A stretch of 64,000 bases of DNA. Origin: Panulirus ornatus (Eukaryota; Arthropoda; Malacostraca; Decapoda; Palinuridae). Below the pieces are notes generated by a model. The model was not told where the DNA came from and did no database searches. It saw only the letters and a list, made by a program, of their open reading frames with translations. Positions 47,560 through 59,168 of the stretch are shown one piece after another; position 1 is the first letter of the stretch, and the number at the start of each line of letters is the position of its first letter. A program made the translations under genes and the position numbers. The stretch spans positions 27,207,894 through 27,271,893 of the forward strand of contig NC_092231.1 in the NCBI RefSeq assembly GCF_036320965.1, written 5' to 3'.

Positions 47560-48830
47560 TCATCTAAACAGTATGGACAAATTAGCTTGACTTTGCATGT
47601 AGAAAAACTTTGACAGTGATAAAAGGATGTATGTAGAGCATCTTATCAAGAACAGCTGCAAAAACAAAGGCCAATATGGGTTTGTTCCAGGAAAGAATAT
47701 GCAAATCAAATTATTCATTCATGAGATGATCAAACATGAAAGTTCATGCAAGGAAAACCGAATTGACACCTTATTCTTGATTTTGCAAAAGCATTTGACA
47801 AACTAAACAACAGAATTTTACTAAAGAAAGTAAGATGGGAAGATGGATTAAAGAGTTTTCCGCAAACAGAAAGTAAAAGTTGTATCAAATGGAGCCATTT
47901 CTGAGGAAGATGTTCAATCTGGGATACCACAAGGAACTGTGTTAGTCTCAATACTCTTCATAAATATCTACTCTTTATAATATCACATACTGCCAGCAAG
48001 TAGAGGAAAACTTAGTAAGAAGCTTTGATGATGATAATAGAGTAAGCAAAATAATTGGATCAGAGGCTAATCAAAAGGAGATGCAAAAAGACAGACAATC
48101 TACAACTGGGCAGTAAAGAACCTGATGGAATTTAATGAAGACAAATCAAAGCAAGTAAGTTATGGGATGAGTAAAAATAAATTGGACATGCCTTATGAAG
48201 GCCTAACAGAAAGTGAGAGAAAATGAACTAGATTTAAAGATTTAGGTGTCATAATAAATGAGAAACTAGAATTCAGAGAACATACTGAGATGACACTACT
48301 GCCAGGCCAAGTAATGAGTGGTATGATTTTGAGAACTTTCAAGGGAAGAAACAGAAAAATACTGATGAAATGGAACACTGCTGTTATGTATGATCACAAA
48401 CAAAACAAATATATATGAGCAAATCTGAGAGAATTCAGAAACACTTCACAAAGAAACTTGAGTGGATGGAACAAATGAAAGCTTGAAAGAATTGGAATTA
48501 TGTACCCTAAAAAGAAAAATATATATGATGAGCTATGCATAGCAAAAATTGAAGGTATAAAGGGTGTTGAATCTGAAAGCCTTTCAACAGGGAACATACA
48601 GAATTATCAAATCTTAAAGAATACCATGGAACATACCAAAAACAAAACAGACAAAAGCTGAATGACTTCAGTATACTACCAAGAGCAATAAGAAAGATGC
48701 ATGGAACAGCTACAGAGATATCTAAAGAAGTCTTGATATGGGCTTGAAAACAGTCCAGCTGAACCTAGAGTAGATGATTATGCAGCACAGGCTGCAGCAG
48801 AAAAGACCTGTATTATTCATCGAGGAAGTT
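47560..48830 (+). mobile_element. Degenerate CR1/L2-like LINE, RT and C-terminus
   Basis: Plus-strand fragments in shifting frames: QYGFVPGKNMQI (47672), a decayed palm start (FLILQKHLTN equivalent), VVSNGAISEEDVQSGIPQGT (about 47880-47940), then VLVSILF, a lost FADD region (SFDDDNRV equivalent near 48025), NLMEFNEDKSKQVSYGMS (48120), FKDLGVIINEKLEF, and a C-terminal block ending near ENSPAEPRVDDYA (48750). The order and residues match the RT of CR1/L2-type LINEs. It is on the opposite strand to the relic at 920-3650 and probably belongs to a related lineage. Confidence 0.72.
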
Positions 48831-49720
48831 GTGTGTTGAGCACCCTGTGCCAGTCCTCCAATTTTGGCAAAATCTTGTTGTAGGTACTCATAGGTACATA
48901 AGTAGATACTATCTCTCTTCTTTGCTCCCCTCAGTCTGGGAAGTGGTGATGGGTGGAGAGGTAGTTTCACCCACTTTCAAAATTCATTTACAATTTCTCT
49001 TTTATTATGGTTCCCACTAAAGAAAACATTATTTAGATATATAAACTCCCTCATACCTTATATGTTCAGGAAAGATTTTCCATAGTTACGACCTGCTACC
49101 TGCTGAAAAACAGTTGTTTTTGGATGTGATTTGATAACACTCCTCCTTTTCTCTGGTCTTCATCAGCACTCCTGGAATTACAGGCTTCCAAATTTATACT
49201 CTATCACTTTATGACTTCCATTCATCTTTTATTCACTTCCAGTTTTCTTTGTTCATTCTTTTTCTGAGCAATAATGCATGTGTAATCCTACAATTCCACA
49301 GTTTATTCGTTATCACTATATAATTATTTTTCCTTTTTTATTCACTTTATGCTTTTTTCCATTATTCACTTTCTGTTTTCCTTAATCACTCTTTCCAATA
49401 ATGTGTGTACATTAAGAAAACAATCTGGATTGCAGTAAGTAGAATCTGCATATTCCCTTTATCGGGTAAAACCTATTCCACAGCTGGCAATATCTGGATG
49501 ATGAACCATGAAGATTTCCACTTGACTACAATATGCCAATCTCTTTTAACATTTTCCACTATTTCCTTCACTATCACTAGTTGGTTTCTATTAGAAACAG
49601 CGTATTACATTCTGGTGTAACAGAAAACTAAATCTGTGGTGAATTCAATCCCCTATGCCTCCAATGGCCAGAGAAAATTTGTATTTAGACAGACATACAG
49701 ACTCACGTCACATCCACAAG
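48831..49720. other. Unassigned sequence
   Basis: AT-rich sequence between two LINE relics, with frames no longer than 71 codons and no recognisable domain. Confidence 0.4.
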
Positions 49721-49724
49721 ACCA

Positions 49725-49945
49725 CCATGTGTGCCGTCAATGAGCTGAACCACGGCAAATAAAGGTGTTAAGGTAACTCATGGGATAATCTGAGGAGCTT
49801 GGTGATGGATGGTTTCAGTAAATTATACATGACTGCCACAGAGTGGATGCACAACTGGTGCTCTTGTTTGTTTATTCCTAACACTATCTCACAATAGTGG
49901 GAAGAGCAATTAGATGTAAAGAATAAGCATGAAATTCCAAATTAT
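49725..49945 (+). mobile_element. Old RTE-like 3' UTR relic
   Basis: Strongly diverged plus-strand tail: GCCGTCAATGAGCTGAACCA, TAAATTATACATGACTGCCA, TTGTTTGTTTATTCCTAACA, CTATCTCACAATAGTGGGAA. Order and spacing follow the long-type UTR of copies 14 and 17. Confidence 0.55.
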
Positions 49946-51100
49946 ACATGAAAGACATTAGCAGAACTCAAGCCACACTTGGGCCTGGCTAATCACCAGT
50001 CCTGAAATAGGAGTAGGCCAAAGCATGGACTTTAGCTATTTAGCACATACATGTACGAACCATTCTCAGTGGAAAGCAAATTCTGATCTAAACAGAGAGC
50101 TATTCAAGACTGAATCAGTGTGAAGTGAGGGACAGGTATAACTTCTCCGTAATTCTTGGAAACCCAATGACCAATTCAAGTAATCACAAAAATATTATAA
50201 AAACTTGAGCCATCCATAAATCCAAAAATCAACTGCAGTTCTACTAAAAAGTTTTAAATATGTATAGACACAGTGAAGACTTATTCAATACAGAATTAAG
50301 TATAAATAATGATATTTGCAAAAACATGAGTAATGAGTATTGATATCATAAAAGAATACTACTTTCCTTTTTAAACTCCAAGAGTCAGCAAAAAAAGTGG
50401 CATCAGACTGATAATATGAGTTCAAATATCATCATACTGATATCAGGAAAAATAAACTGAATGGTTTTATCTCATACAACTTTTGCACTAGAAGACAGTA
50501 TAATAGCTACAAAATATTTCACCACTATCCTGAAACATGTTTTCTGCTTTTGTGGACATTACATTTCTGTATCTGACCATCATCATCAATGACAATGTTC
50601 AAAATGTTGTGTATCTTTCAACAAAAGCATTATGTTAACATGACAGTGAATATTAATTTCATGAGAAAGTTGTAAGAGATCTAAGTTTTGCAAAATAATC
50701 TTTCCAATGTAACTTACACGTAAAGTTAATGTTATCCATTCTATACAATCAAAAAGATTCTATCGTACTGCTTTTTTATTTCGTATTATTTCAATAATTT
50801 GAGCTTTATGAGAAAAAGCTCTGACATACAATCAAAAAGCTTTTTTTCAAATCTTAAACCAGAATTAAGGCTAGAAATTAATCTACGAGCCAAAGACATT
50901 TACAACTATGAGCAATAAAAACAAAAAGTTGAAGTTATCTGAATCTACTCACAACAATTATTATAATATAATCTTAGCCAGCCAAAGGCAAATACAGTGA
51001 AAATTCAATGTTCAACAAAACTTACCCAATTCTTACCAGCATAAAGCTGTGATGTCTTTATAATAAAAAGGAAAGATTTATTCCTATATTCTAATGGGTA
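49946..51100. other. Unassigned AT-rich sequence
   Basis: No coding frame of note, no recognised repeat and no RNA gene. This is the longest stretch in the right half without visible mobile-element sequence. Confidence 0.45.
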
Positions 51101-51102
51101 TA

Positions 51103-52158
51103 CAGATACACCACCGATTTTCTGGCACTCTTGGTTCCAAAGCCTTACAGATTAACCATTTTGCCGAACCAACCATGGTCACGTAATAATAATTCATCAA
51201 AACACCTCTAACCTACTAATTATACATCTCCCATGTGTATAAAGTATACCATGGACTGCTAGAAATCTGAATCAAATATCAAATGTTTGATCACCCTAAG
51301 TTGGTAAGTCTGCCCTTAGATTGTCTGAATCCTGTGGGTCTTGTTCGTTTTCTGTTGTTAGTGTTTTCCTAGGTGTGCATCGCCAGAGTAATGCAGTTTC
51401 GTCTACATTATACACCTGCTCAGGACTGAGGTGCTCATCAGCTATGAGTTTCACAAATTCATCAACATACTTGGCAGCTCCTTCCTGGTTTTCAGACTGC
51501 TTTTCTTTCGCACACTTTATTCATGGAAATTTCATGACACCTCTTGAATCTTTGAAGCCATTTTTCACTAGAGTCATGCTCATGTTGTAACTAAAGTTCT
51601 TTATGGAACAACTCAGCTTGGTCCATTGTCATGCTACCTGACAAGTACACTAAATCACTCTGGCGCTGTTGAAACCATTCCATCATCACTCAATCATGCT
51701 CAGTACTCTTCCCATCTTTCATAGTTTTTCTAATCGTCATCTGCTTCTTGGAATCGTTGTCTGCATAGAAGTTCAATATTTTCTCCCTTTGCTTCTTTAT
51801 ATTATAAACAGTTGATGAACTAATACTCTAGATGTCACAAAGCTTACACACTGAAACACCATGGTCCATATGGACTAGTGTTTATGTTTGACACCATGAC
51901 TGACATACTCATATGTCTTAGAAGCCACAGCTAGGATTAAATTTAAGCAAAATAAGCTAAGAATCTCATAGAATTGCAGTGTCACCACCAAGAGCAATGT
52001 AAAGAATGTAAATAAGCGCACCCTACTCACAACGCCATCTGTAGTCGCCCTGTGAACTAGTCTGGTGGCCGTGGTAATTTCAAGTTCCCTCAAGTAATTT
52101 TGTCCAGACTGAAGGAGGTGCCGAACTATCAGTTGCCAGAAAATCAGAGGTGTGCCTG
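51103..52158 (-). mobile_element. Tigger-like DNA transposon, copy B
   Basis: A 1,056-bp element with ends CAGATACACCACCGATTTTC and, as complement, CAGGCACACCTCTGATTTTC, flanked by TA (51101-51102, 52159-52160). The minus strand has the decayed DNA-binding start (SHGVKHKH near 51880) and later pieces shared with copy A. Compared with copy A it lacks the hAT-like insertion and therefore shows the empty site. The catalytic DDE region is mostly deleted in both copies, so both are non-autonomous. Confidence 0.8.
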
Positions 52159-52164
52159 TACCAG

Positions 52165-52580
52165 TATAAACTTTTATGTTTAAATAAATCAATCAAAACT
52201 TGATATAAATGAAGTTACATTTTCTACAGTTGATATCAGATCTTACGAACTCCAATTATTTCCTGATTTACAAATATGAGTATATGGGTGTCTTAAAGAA
52301 GTCTCCCTATTCATCAACATAAAATGTGAAAAATAAGAACCCTGTAGATTTACATCATAAACTTCTTCTATTTTTCAGTAAAATGTTTTTTCTTAAATCA
52401 TATGGTGATATAATGCAATTTAATCATACAACCCTGGGCCCTCTTTTATGCCATCCAGCAACTTCAAGACTGTATTCCAAGTAGAGAGGGATATGATGGA
52501 GCATAGTTTCTTTGACTACACTCTACTTTTTTATGTCTATTCTCAATGATACAGCCTCATCAAAAGTGACTTTTCACCTA
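52165..52580. other. Unassigned spacer
   Basis: AT-rich, with no gene or repeat family recognised. Confidence 0.4.
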
Positions 52581-52584
52581 CCAC

Positions 52585-53055
52585 ACAATGACATATAAGA
52601 AGAGTCCTATAAGACCAACCACAAGCAGAGACAAAGAACATATCCCTGTCTCACATTTCAACAACCTATACAACAATGACAATGGACGTAAACACCAAAA
52701 TGACCCAAAAAGCACGAACAACAACCTTTCTAATCCATTGCTAAACTCCACCCTACAAGATATACACCCACTGCAACCTATGCTCCATTGACATGGAAAA
52801 GTTTAACTTTTTTCTATCTTGGACACCATCCATCTCCAAAATCAAAAACATTACATTGTTTCAACACATTAAAAGACATATCAAGCCAAACATGCAACTT
52901 CCACACTGAAGACACTAAAATCTTACTCTTCAATTGCCCTAAGCTCATTCCACAGAAACATACACAAAACATTACCACATTTTATGACCTATGGTCCTCC
53001 CCTTCCAAAACATGGCTGGCTTCTTTAGCACTATGGGAAAACCCAAAAGGGACTC
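52585..53055 (+). mobile_element. C-terminal fragment of a Jockey-like LINE
   Basis: Two plus-strand frames (52588-52791 and 52788-53072) resemble the C-terminal region of Jockey-type ORF2 proteins: SNPLLNSTLQDIHPLQPM, LGHHPSPSK, then LFNCPKLIPQKHTQNITTF and DLWSSPSKTWLASLAL. No RT motif is left. It runs directly into RTE-like copy 17. The identification is moderate because only the weakly conserved C-terminus remains. Confidence 0.5.
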
Positions 53056-55560
53056 CTGGGGCAGGAAGGTAAGACATGTGTGAGGAAGTACCAAAAGAGA
53101 CTGAATACAGAATGGAAAAAGGTGAGAACAAAGGAGGTAAGGGGAGTGGGGGAGGAATGGGATGTATTTAGGGAAGCAGTGATGGCTTGTGCAAAAGATG
53201 CTTGTGGCATGAGAAGCGTGGGAGGTGGGCAGATTAGATAGGGTTGTGAGTGGTGGGATGAAGAAGTAAGATTATTAGTGAAAGAGAAGAGAGTGGCATT
53301 TGGACGATTTTTGCTGGGAAATAATGCAAATGACTGGGAGATGTATAAAAGAAAGAGGCAGGAGGTCAAGAGAAAGATGCAAGAGGTGAAAAAGAGGGCA
53401 AATGAGAGTTGGGGTGAGAGAGTATCATAAAATTTTAGGGAGAATAAAAAGATGTTTTGGAAGGAGGTAAATAAAGTGCGTAAGACAAGGGAACAGATGG
53501 GAACTTCAGTGAAGGGGGCTAATGGGGAGGTGATAACAAGTAGTGGTGATGTGAGAAGATGGAGTGAGTATTTTGAAGGTTTGTTGAATGTGTTTGATGA
53601 TAGAGTGGCAGATATAGGGTGTTTTGGTCGAGGTGGTGTGCAAAGTGAGAAGGTTAGGGAAAATGATTCGGTAAACAGAGAAGAGGTAGTAAAAGCTTAG
53701 CGGAAGATGAAAGCCGGCAAGGCAGTGGGTCTGGATGGTATTGCAGTGGAATTTATTAAAAAAAGGGGGTGACTGTATTGTTGACTGGTTGGTAAGGTTA
53801 TTTAATGTATGTATGATTCATGATGAGGTGCCTGAGGATTGGCGGAATGCTTGCATTGTGCCATTGTACAAAGGCAAGGGGGACAAAGGTGAGTGCTCAA
53901 ATTACAGAGGTATAAGTCTGTTGAGTATTCCAGGGAAATTACATGGGAGGGTATTGATTGAGAGGGTGAAGGCATGTACAGAGCATCAGATTGGGGAAGA
54001 GCAGTGTGGTTTCAGAAGCTGTAGAGAATGTTTGGATCAGGTGTTTGCTTTGAAGAATGTATGTGAGAAATACTGAGAGAAGCAAATGGATTTGTATGTA
54101 GCATTTATGGATCTGGAGAAGGCATATGATAAGAGTTGATAGAGATGCTCTGTGGAAGGATGTAAGGCATGTGTACGTGTAGGAAGAGAGGAAAGTGATT
54201 GGTTTTCAGTGAATGTAGGTTTGCGGCAGGGGTGTGTGATGTCTCCATGGTTGTTTAATTTGTTTATGGATGGGGTTTTCAGGGAGGTGAATGCAAGAGT
54301 TTTGGAAGGAGGGACAAGTATGCAGTCTGTTGTGGATGAGAGAGCTTGGGTAGTGAGTCAGTTGTTGTTCGCTCATGATACAGCGCTGGTGGCTGATTCA
54401 TGTGAGAAACTGGAGAAGCTGGTGACTGAGTTTGGTAAAGTGTGAGAAAGAAGAAATTTGAGAGTAAATGTGAATAAGAGCAAGGTTATTAGGTACAGTA
54501 GGGTTGAAGGTCAAGTCAATTGGGAGGTAAGTCTGAATGGAGAAAAACTGCTGGAAGTGAAGTGTTTTAGATGTCTGGAAGTGGATTTGGCAGCGGATGG
54601 AACCATGGAAGTGGAAGTGAATCATAGGGTGGGGGAGGGGGCGAAAATTCTGGGAGCCTTGAAGAATGTGTGGAAGTCGAGAACATTATCTCGGAAAGCA
54701 AAAATGGGTATGTTTGAAGGAATAGTGGTTCCAACAATGTTGTATGGTTGCGAGGCGTGGGCTATGGATAGAGTTGTGCGGAGGAGGGTGGATGTGCTGG
54801 AAATGAGATGTTTGAGGACAGTATGTGGTGTGAGGTGGTTTGATCGAGTAAGTAATAATAGGGTAAGAGAGATGTGTGGTAATAAAAAGAGTGTGGTTGA
54901 GAAAGAGAAGAGGGTGTTTTGAAATGGTTTGGTCACATGGAGAGAATGAGTGAGGAAAGATTGACAAAGAGGATATATGTGTCAGAGGTGGAGGGAACAA
55001 GGAGTAGCGGGAGACCAAATTGGAGGTGGAAAGATGGAGTAAAAAAGATTTTAAGTGATCGGGGCCTGAACATGCAGGAGGGTGAAAGGCGTGCAAGGAA
55101 TAGAGTGAATTGGAATGATGTGGTATGCCGGGGTCGATGTGCTGTCAATGGATTGAACCAGGGCATGTGAAGTGTCTGGGGTAAATCATGGAAAGTTCAG
55201 TGGGGCCTGGATGTGGAAAGGGAGCTGTGGTTTTGGTGCATTATTACATGACAGCTAGAGACTGAGTGTGAACGAATGGGGTCTTTGTAGCCTTCCTAGC
55301 ACTACTTCGCACACACGAGGGGGGAGGGGGTTGTTATTTCATGTGTGGCAGGGTGGCGATGGGAATGAATAAAGGCAGACAGTATGAATTATGTACATGT
55401 TTATATATGTATATGTCTGTGTGTATATATATGTATACGTTGAGATGTATATGTATGTATATTTGCGTGTATGGACGTGTATGTATATACATATGTATGC
55501 GGGTGGGTTGTGCCATTCTTTCGTCTGTTTCCTTGTGCTACCTCGCTAACCAAATAAATA
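53056..55560 (+). mobile_element. RTE-like LINE copy 17 (5'-truncated, long-type UTR)
   Basis: Starts in the EN-RT linker (TCVRKYQKRL equivalent) and runs through RT and the C-terminal region to a long-type 3' UTR and (ATAA)n tail near 55560. Coding pieces: AGKAVGLDGI, YRGISLLSIPGK, QCGFRSCREC and GLRQGCVMSPWLF. The motif C position reads FAHDTAL, so the first catalytic Asp of FADD is changed to His. A deletion near 54155 removes about 60 bp after motif A. Stops and frameshifts occur at several points. It is of the older subfamily (SNNRVREM, ILSDRG). Confidence 0.85.
54458..54922 (+). pseudogene. Post-RT region of copy 17
   Basis: A 154-codon open frame with NVNKSKVIRYSR, FRCLEVDLAADG, YGCEAWAMDRVV, CGVRWFDRVSNNRVREMCGN and a frameshift at the end (VVEKEKRVF). 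A second frame (54919-55170) carries on with MERMSEERLTKRIYVSEVEG and GRPNWRWKDGVKKILSDRGL. Confidence 0.7.
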
Positions 55561-55568
55561 AATATATA

Positions 55569-57786
55569 TACTGGTTGGTGAGGATATTCAATGTATGTAT
55601 GGTTCATGGTGGTAAAGTGCCTGAAGATTGGCAGTATTCATGCATAGTGCCAATGTATAAAGGCAAAGGGGATAAAGGTGAGTGTTCAAATTACAGAGGT
55701 ATAAGTTTGTTGAGTGTTCCTGGGAAATTATATGGGAGGGTATTGATTGATAGGGTCAAGCCATGTACAGAGCGTTATATTGGGGAAGAGCAGTGTTGTT
55801 TCAGAAGTGGTAGAGGATGTGTGGATCAGGTGTATGCTTTGAAGAATGTTTTTTCTTTTTATTTTGCTTTGTTGCCGTCTCCCGCGTTAGCGAGGTAGCG
55901 CAAGGAAACAGACAAAAGAATGGCCCAACCCACCCGCATACACATGTATATACATACATGTCCACACACGCAATATACATACCTATACATCTGAACGTAT
56001 ACATGTACATACACACACAGACATATACATATATACACATGTACATAATTCATACTGTCTGCCCTTATTCATTCCCATCACCACCTCGCCACACATGTAA
56101 TAACAACCCCCCCCCCCTCATGTGTGTGAGGTAGTGCTAGGAAAATACAACAGAGGCCCCATTCGTTCACACTCAGTCTCTAGCTGTCATGCAATAATGC
56201 ACTGTTTGAAGAATGTATGTGAGAAATATTTAGAAAAACAAATGGATTTGTATGTAGCATTCATGGATCTGGAGAAGGCATATGATAGAGTTGATAGAGA
56301 TGCTCTGTGGAAGGTATTAAGAGTATATGGTGTGGGAGATAAGTTGCTAGAAGCAGTGAAAAGTTTTTATCGTGGATGTAAGGCATGTGTACGAGTATGA
56401 AGAGGGTAAAGTGATTGGTTCCCAGTGAATGTCGGTGTGCAGCAGGGGTGTGTGATGTCTCCATGGCTGTTTAATTTGTTTATGGATGGGGTTGTTAGGG
56501 AGGTGAATGCAAGTGTTTTGAAGAGAGAGCTAAGTATGCAGTCTGTTGTGGATGAGAAGGCTTGGGAAGCGAGTCAGTTGTTGTTCACTGATGATACAGC
56601 GCTCGTGGCTGATTCGGGTGAAAAATTGCAGAAGCTGGTGACTCAGTTTGGTAAAGTGTGTGAAAGAAGAAAGCTGAGAGTAAATGTAAATAAGAACAAG
56701 GTTATTAGATACAGTAGGGTGGAGGGAAAAGTCAATTGGGAAGTAAGTTTGAATGGAGAATAACTGGAGGAAGTGAAGTGTTTTAGATATCTGGGAGTGG
56801 ATTCAGCAGCGGATAGAACCATGGAAGCAGAAGTGAGCCACAGGGTGAGGGAGTGGGCGAAGGTTCTGGGAGCGTTGAAGAATGTATGGAAGGCGAGAAT
56901 GTTATCTCAGAGAGGAAAACGGGTATGTTTGAAGGAATAGTGGTCCAACAATGTTATATGGTTGCTAGGTGTGGGCTATAGATAGGGTTGTGTGGAGGAG
57001 GGTGGATGTGTTGGAAATGAGATGCTTGAGGACAATATGTAGTGTGAGGTGGTTGGATTGAGTAAGTAATGAAAGGGTAAGAGAGATATGTGGTAATAAA
57101 AAGCGTGTGGTTGAGAGAGCAGAAGAGGGTGTATTGAAATGGTTTAGTTACATGGAGAGAATGAGTGAGGAAAGATTGACAAAGAGGGTATATGTGTCAG
57201 AGGTGGAGGGAACGAGGAGAAATGGGAGACCAAATTTGAGGTCTAACGATGGAGTGAAAAAGATTTTGAGCGATTGGGGCCTGAACATACAGAAGGGTGA
57301 AAGGCATGCAAGGAATAGAGTGAATTGGAATGATGTGGTACATTTGGGTCGACATGCTGTCAATGGATTGAACCAGGGTATGTGAAGCTTCTGGGGTAAA
57401 CCATGGAAAGTTTTGTGGGGCCTAGATGTGGAAAGGGAGCTGTGGTTTCAATGCATTAAACATGACAGCTAGAGACTGAGTGTGAACGAATGTGGCCTTT
57501 GTTGTCTTTTCCCAGCGCTACCTCGCATGCAGGCTGGGGGGAGGAGGGGTGCCATTTCATGTGTGGCGGGGTGGCAACGGGAATGGATGAAGGCAGCAAG
57601 TATGAATATGTACATGAGTATACACATATATGTCTATTTATGTATATGGTTAAATACATAGATATGTATATGTGCGTGTGTGGGCATGTATGTATATACA
57701 TGTGTATATGGGTGGGTTGGGCCATTCTTTCATGTCTGTTTTCTTGTGTTACCTCGCTAATGCAGGAGACAGTGACAAAGTATAAT
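55569..57786 (+). mobile_element. RTE-like LINE copy 18, interrupted by copy 19
   Basis: Two parts, 55569-55849 and 56205-57786, separated by copy 19. The first encodes WLVRIFNVCM, KVPEDWQYSC and YRGISLLSVPGKLYGRVLI, ending at FALKNV-like sequence. The second resumes with KNVCEKYLEKQMDLYVAFMD and continues to a long-type 3' UTR. The motif C position reads LLFTDDTALVAD (FADD changed to FTDD). There are several stops and indels. The tail faces that of copy 20. Confidence 0.82.
55850..56204 (-). mobile_element. RTE-like LINE copy 19 (3' UTR only), inserted in copy 18
   Basis: A 355-bp minus-strand insertion made only of long-type 3' UTR, with T-rich tail end, hairpin with TAAC loop, TATG-rich stretch and CTCTAGCTGTCATGCAATAA at its truncated end. 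It is flanked by a perfect 12-bp duplication TTTGAAGAATGT (55838-55849 and 56205-56216). Removing it restores copy 18. Confidence 0.9.
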
Positions 57787-59168
57787 AAAAAAAATATATA
57801 TATATAAATATATTTATTATTTATTTTTATTTATTTTGCTTTGTCGCTGTCTCCCGCGTTAGCGAGGGAGCGCAAGGAAACAGACGAAAGAATGGCCCAA
57901 CCCACCCACATCCACATGTACATACATACACGTCCATGCACACAATATACATACCTATACATCTCAACATATACACGTACATACACACATAGACATATAC
58001 ATATATACAAGTGTACATAATTCATACTGTCTGCCCTTATTCATTCCCATCACCACCTTGCCACACATGTAATAACAACCCCCTACCCCCTCATGTGTGT
58101 GAGGTAGTGCTAGGAAAAGACAACAAAGCCCCCATTCGTTCACACTCAGTCTCTAGCTGTCATGCAATAATGCACCGAAACCACAGCTCCCTTTCCACAT
58201 CCAGGCCCAACAGAACTTTCCATGGTTTAACCCAGACGCTTCACATGCCCTGGTTCAATCCACTGACAGCACATCGGTCCCGGTATACCACATGATTCCA
58301 ATTCACTCTATTCCTTGCACACCTTTCACCCTCCCTCATGTTCAGGCCCCGATCACTCAAAATCAGTTCACTCCATCCTTCCACCTCCAATTTGGTCTCC
58401 CACTTCTCCTTATTCCCTCCACCTCTGACACATATATCCTCCTTGTCAATCTTTCCTCACTCATTCTCTCCATGTGACCAAACCACTTCAAAATGCCGTC
58501 TTCTGCTCTCTCAACCACACTCTTTTTATTACCACACATCTCTCTTGGTATACATGGGGTGTTCAGTGTTGTAAATGGAAATGGTGAAGAGCTTGTAGAT
58601 TTATGTGCTGAAAAAGGACTGATGATTGGGAATACCTGGTTTAAAAAGCGAGATATACATAAGTATACTTATGTAAGTAGGAGAGATGGCCAGAGAGCGT
58701 TATTGGATTAGGTGTTAATTGACAGGCGTGCGAAAGAGAGACTTTTGAATGTTAATGTGCTGAGAGGTGCAACTGGAGGGATGTCTGATCATTATCTTGT
58801 GGAGGCTAAGGTGAAGATCTGTATGGGTTTTCAGAAAAGAAGAGTGAATGTTGGGGTGAAGAGGGTGGTGAGAGTAAGTGAGCTTGAGAAGGAGACCTGT
58901 GTGAGGAAGTACCAGGAGAGACTGAGTACAGAATGGAAAAAGGTGAGAACAATGGAAGCAAGGGGAGTGGGGGAGGAATGGGATGTATTTAGGGAATCAG
59001 TGATGGATTGCGCAAAAGATGCTTGTGGCATGAGAAGAGTGGGAGGTGGGTTGATTAGAAAGGGTAGTGAGTGGTGGGATGAAGAAGTAAGAGTAAGAGA
59101 AGTTAGTGAAAGAGAAGAGAGAGGCATTTGGACGATTTTTGCATGGAAAAAATGCAATTTAGTGGGAG

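Noticed and set aside
57786..57835. Possible origin or matrix-attachment site in the A/T-only stretch
   Set aside because: It is the combined tail sequence of two converging LINE copies; base composition alone does not support another function.
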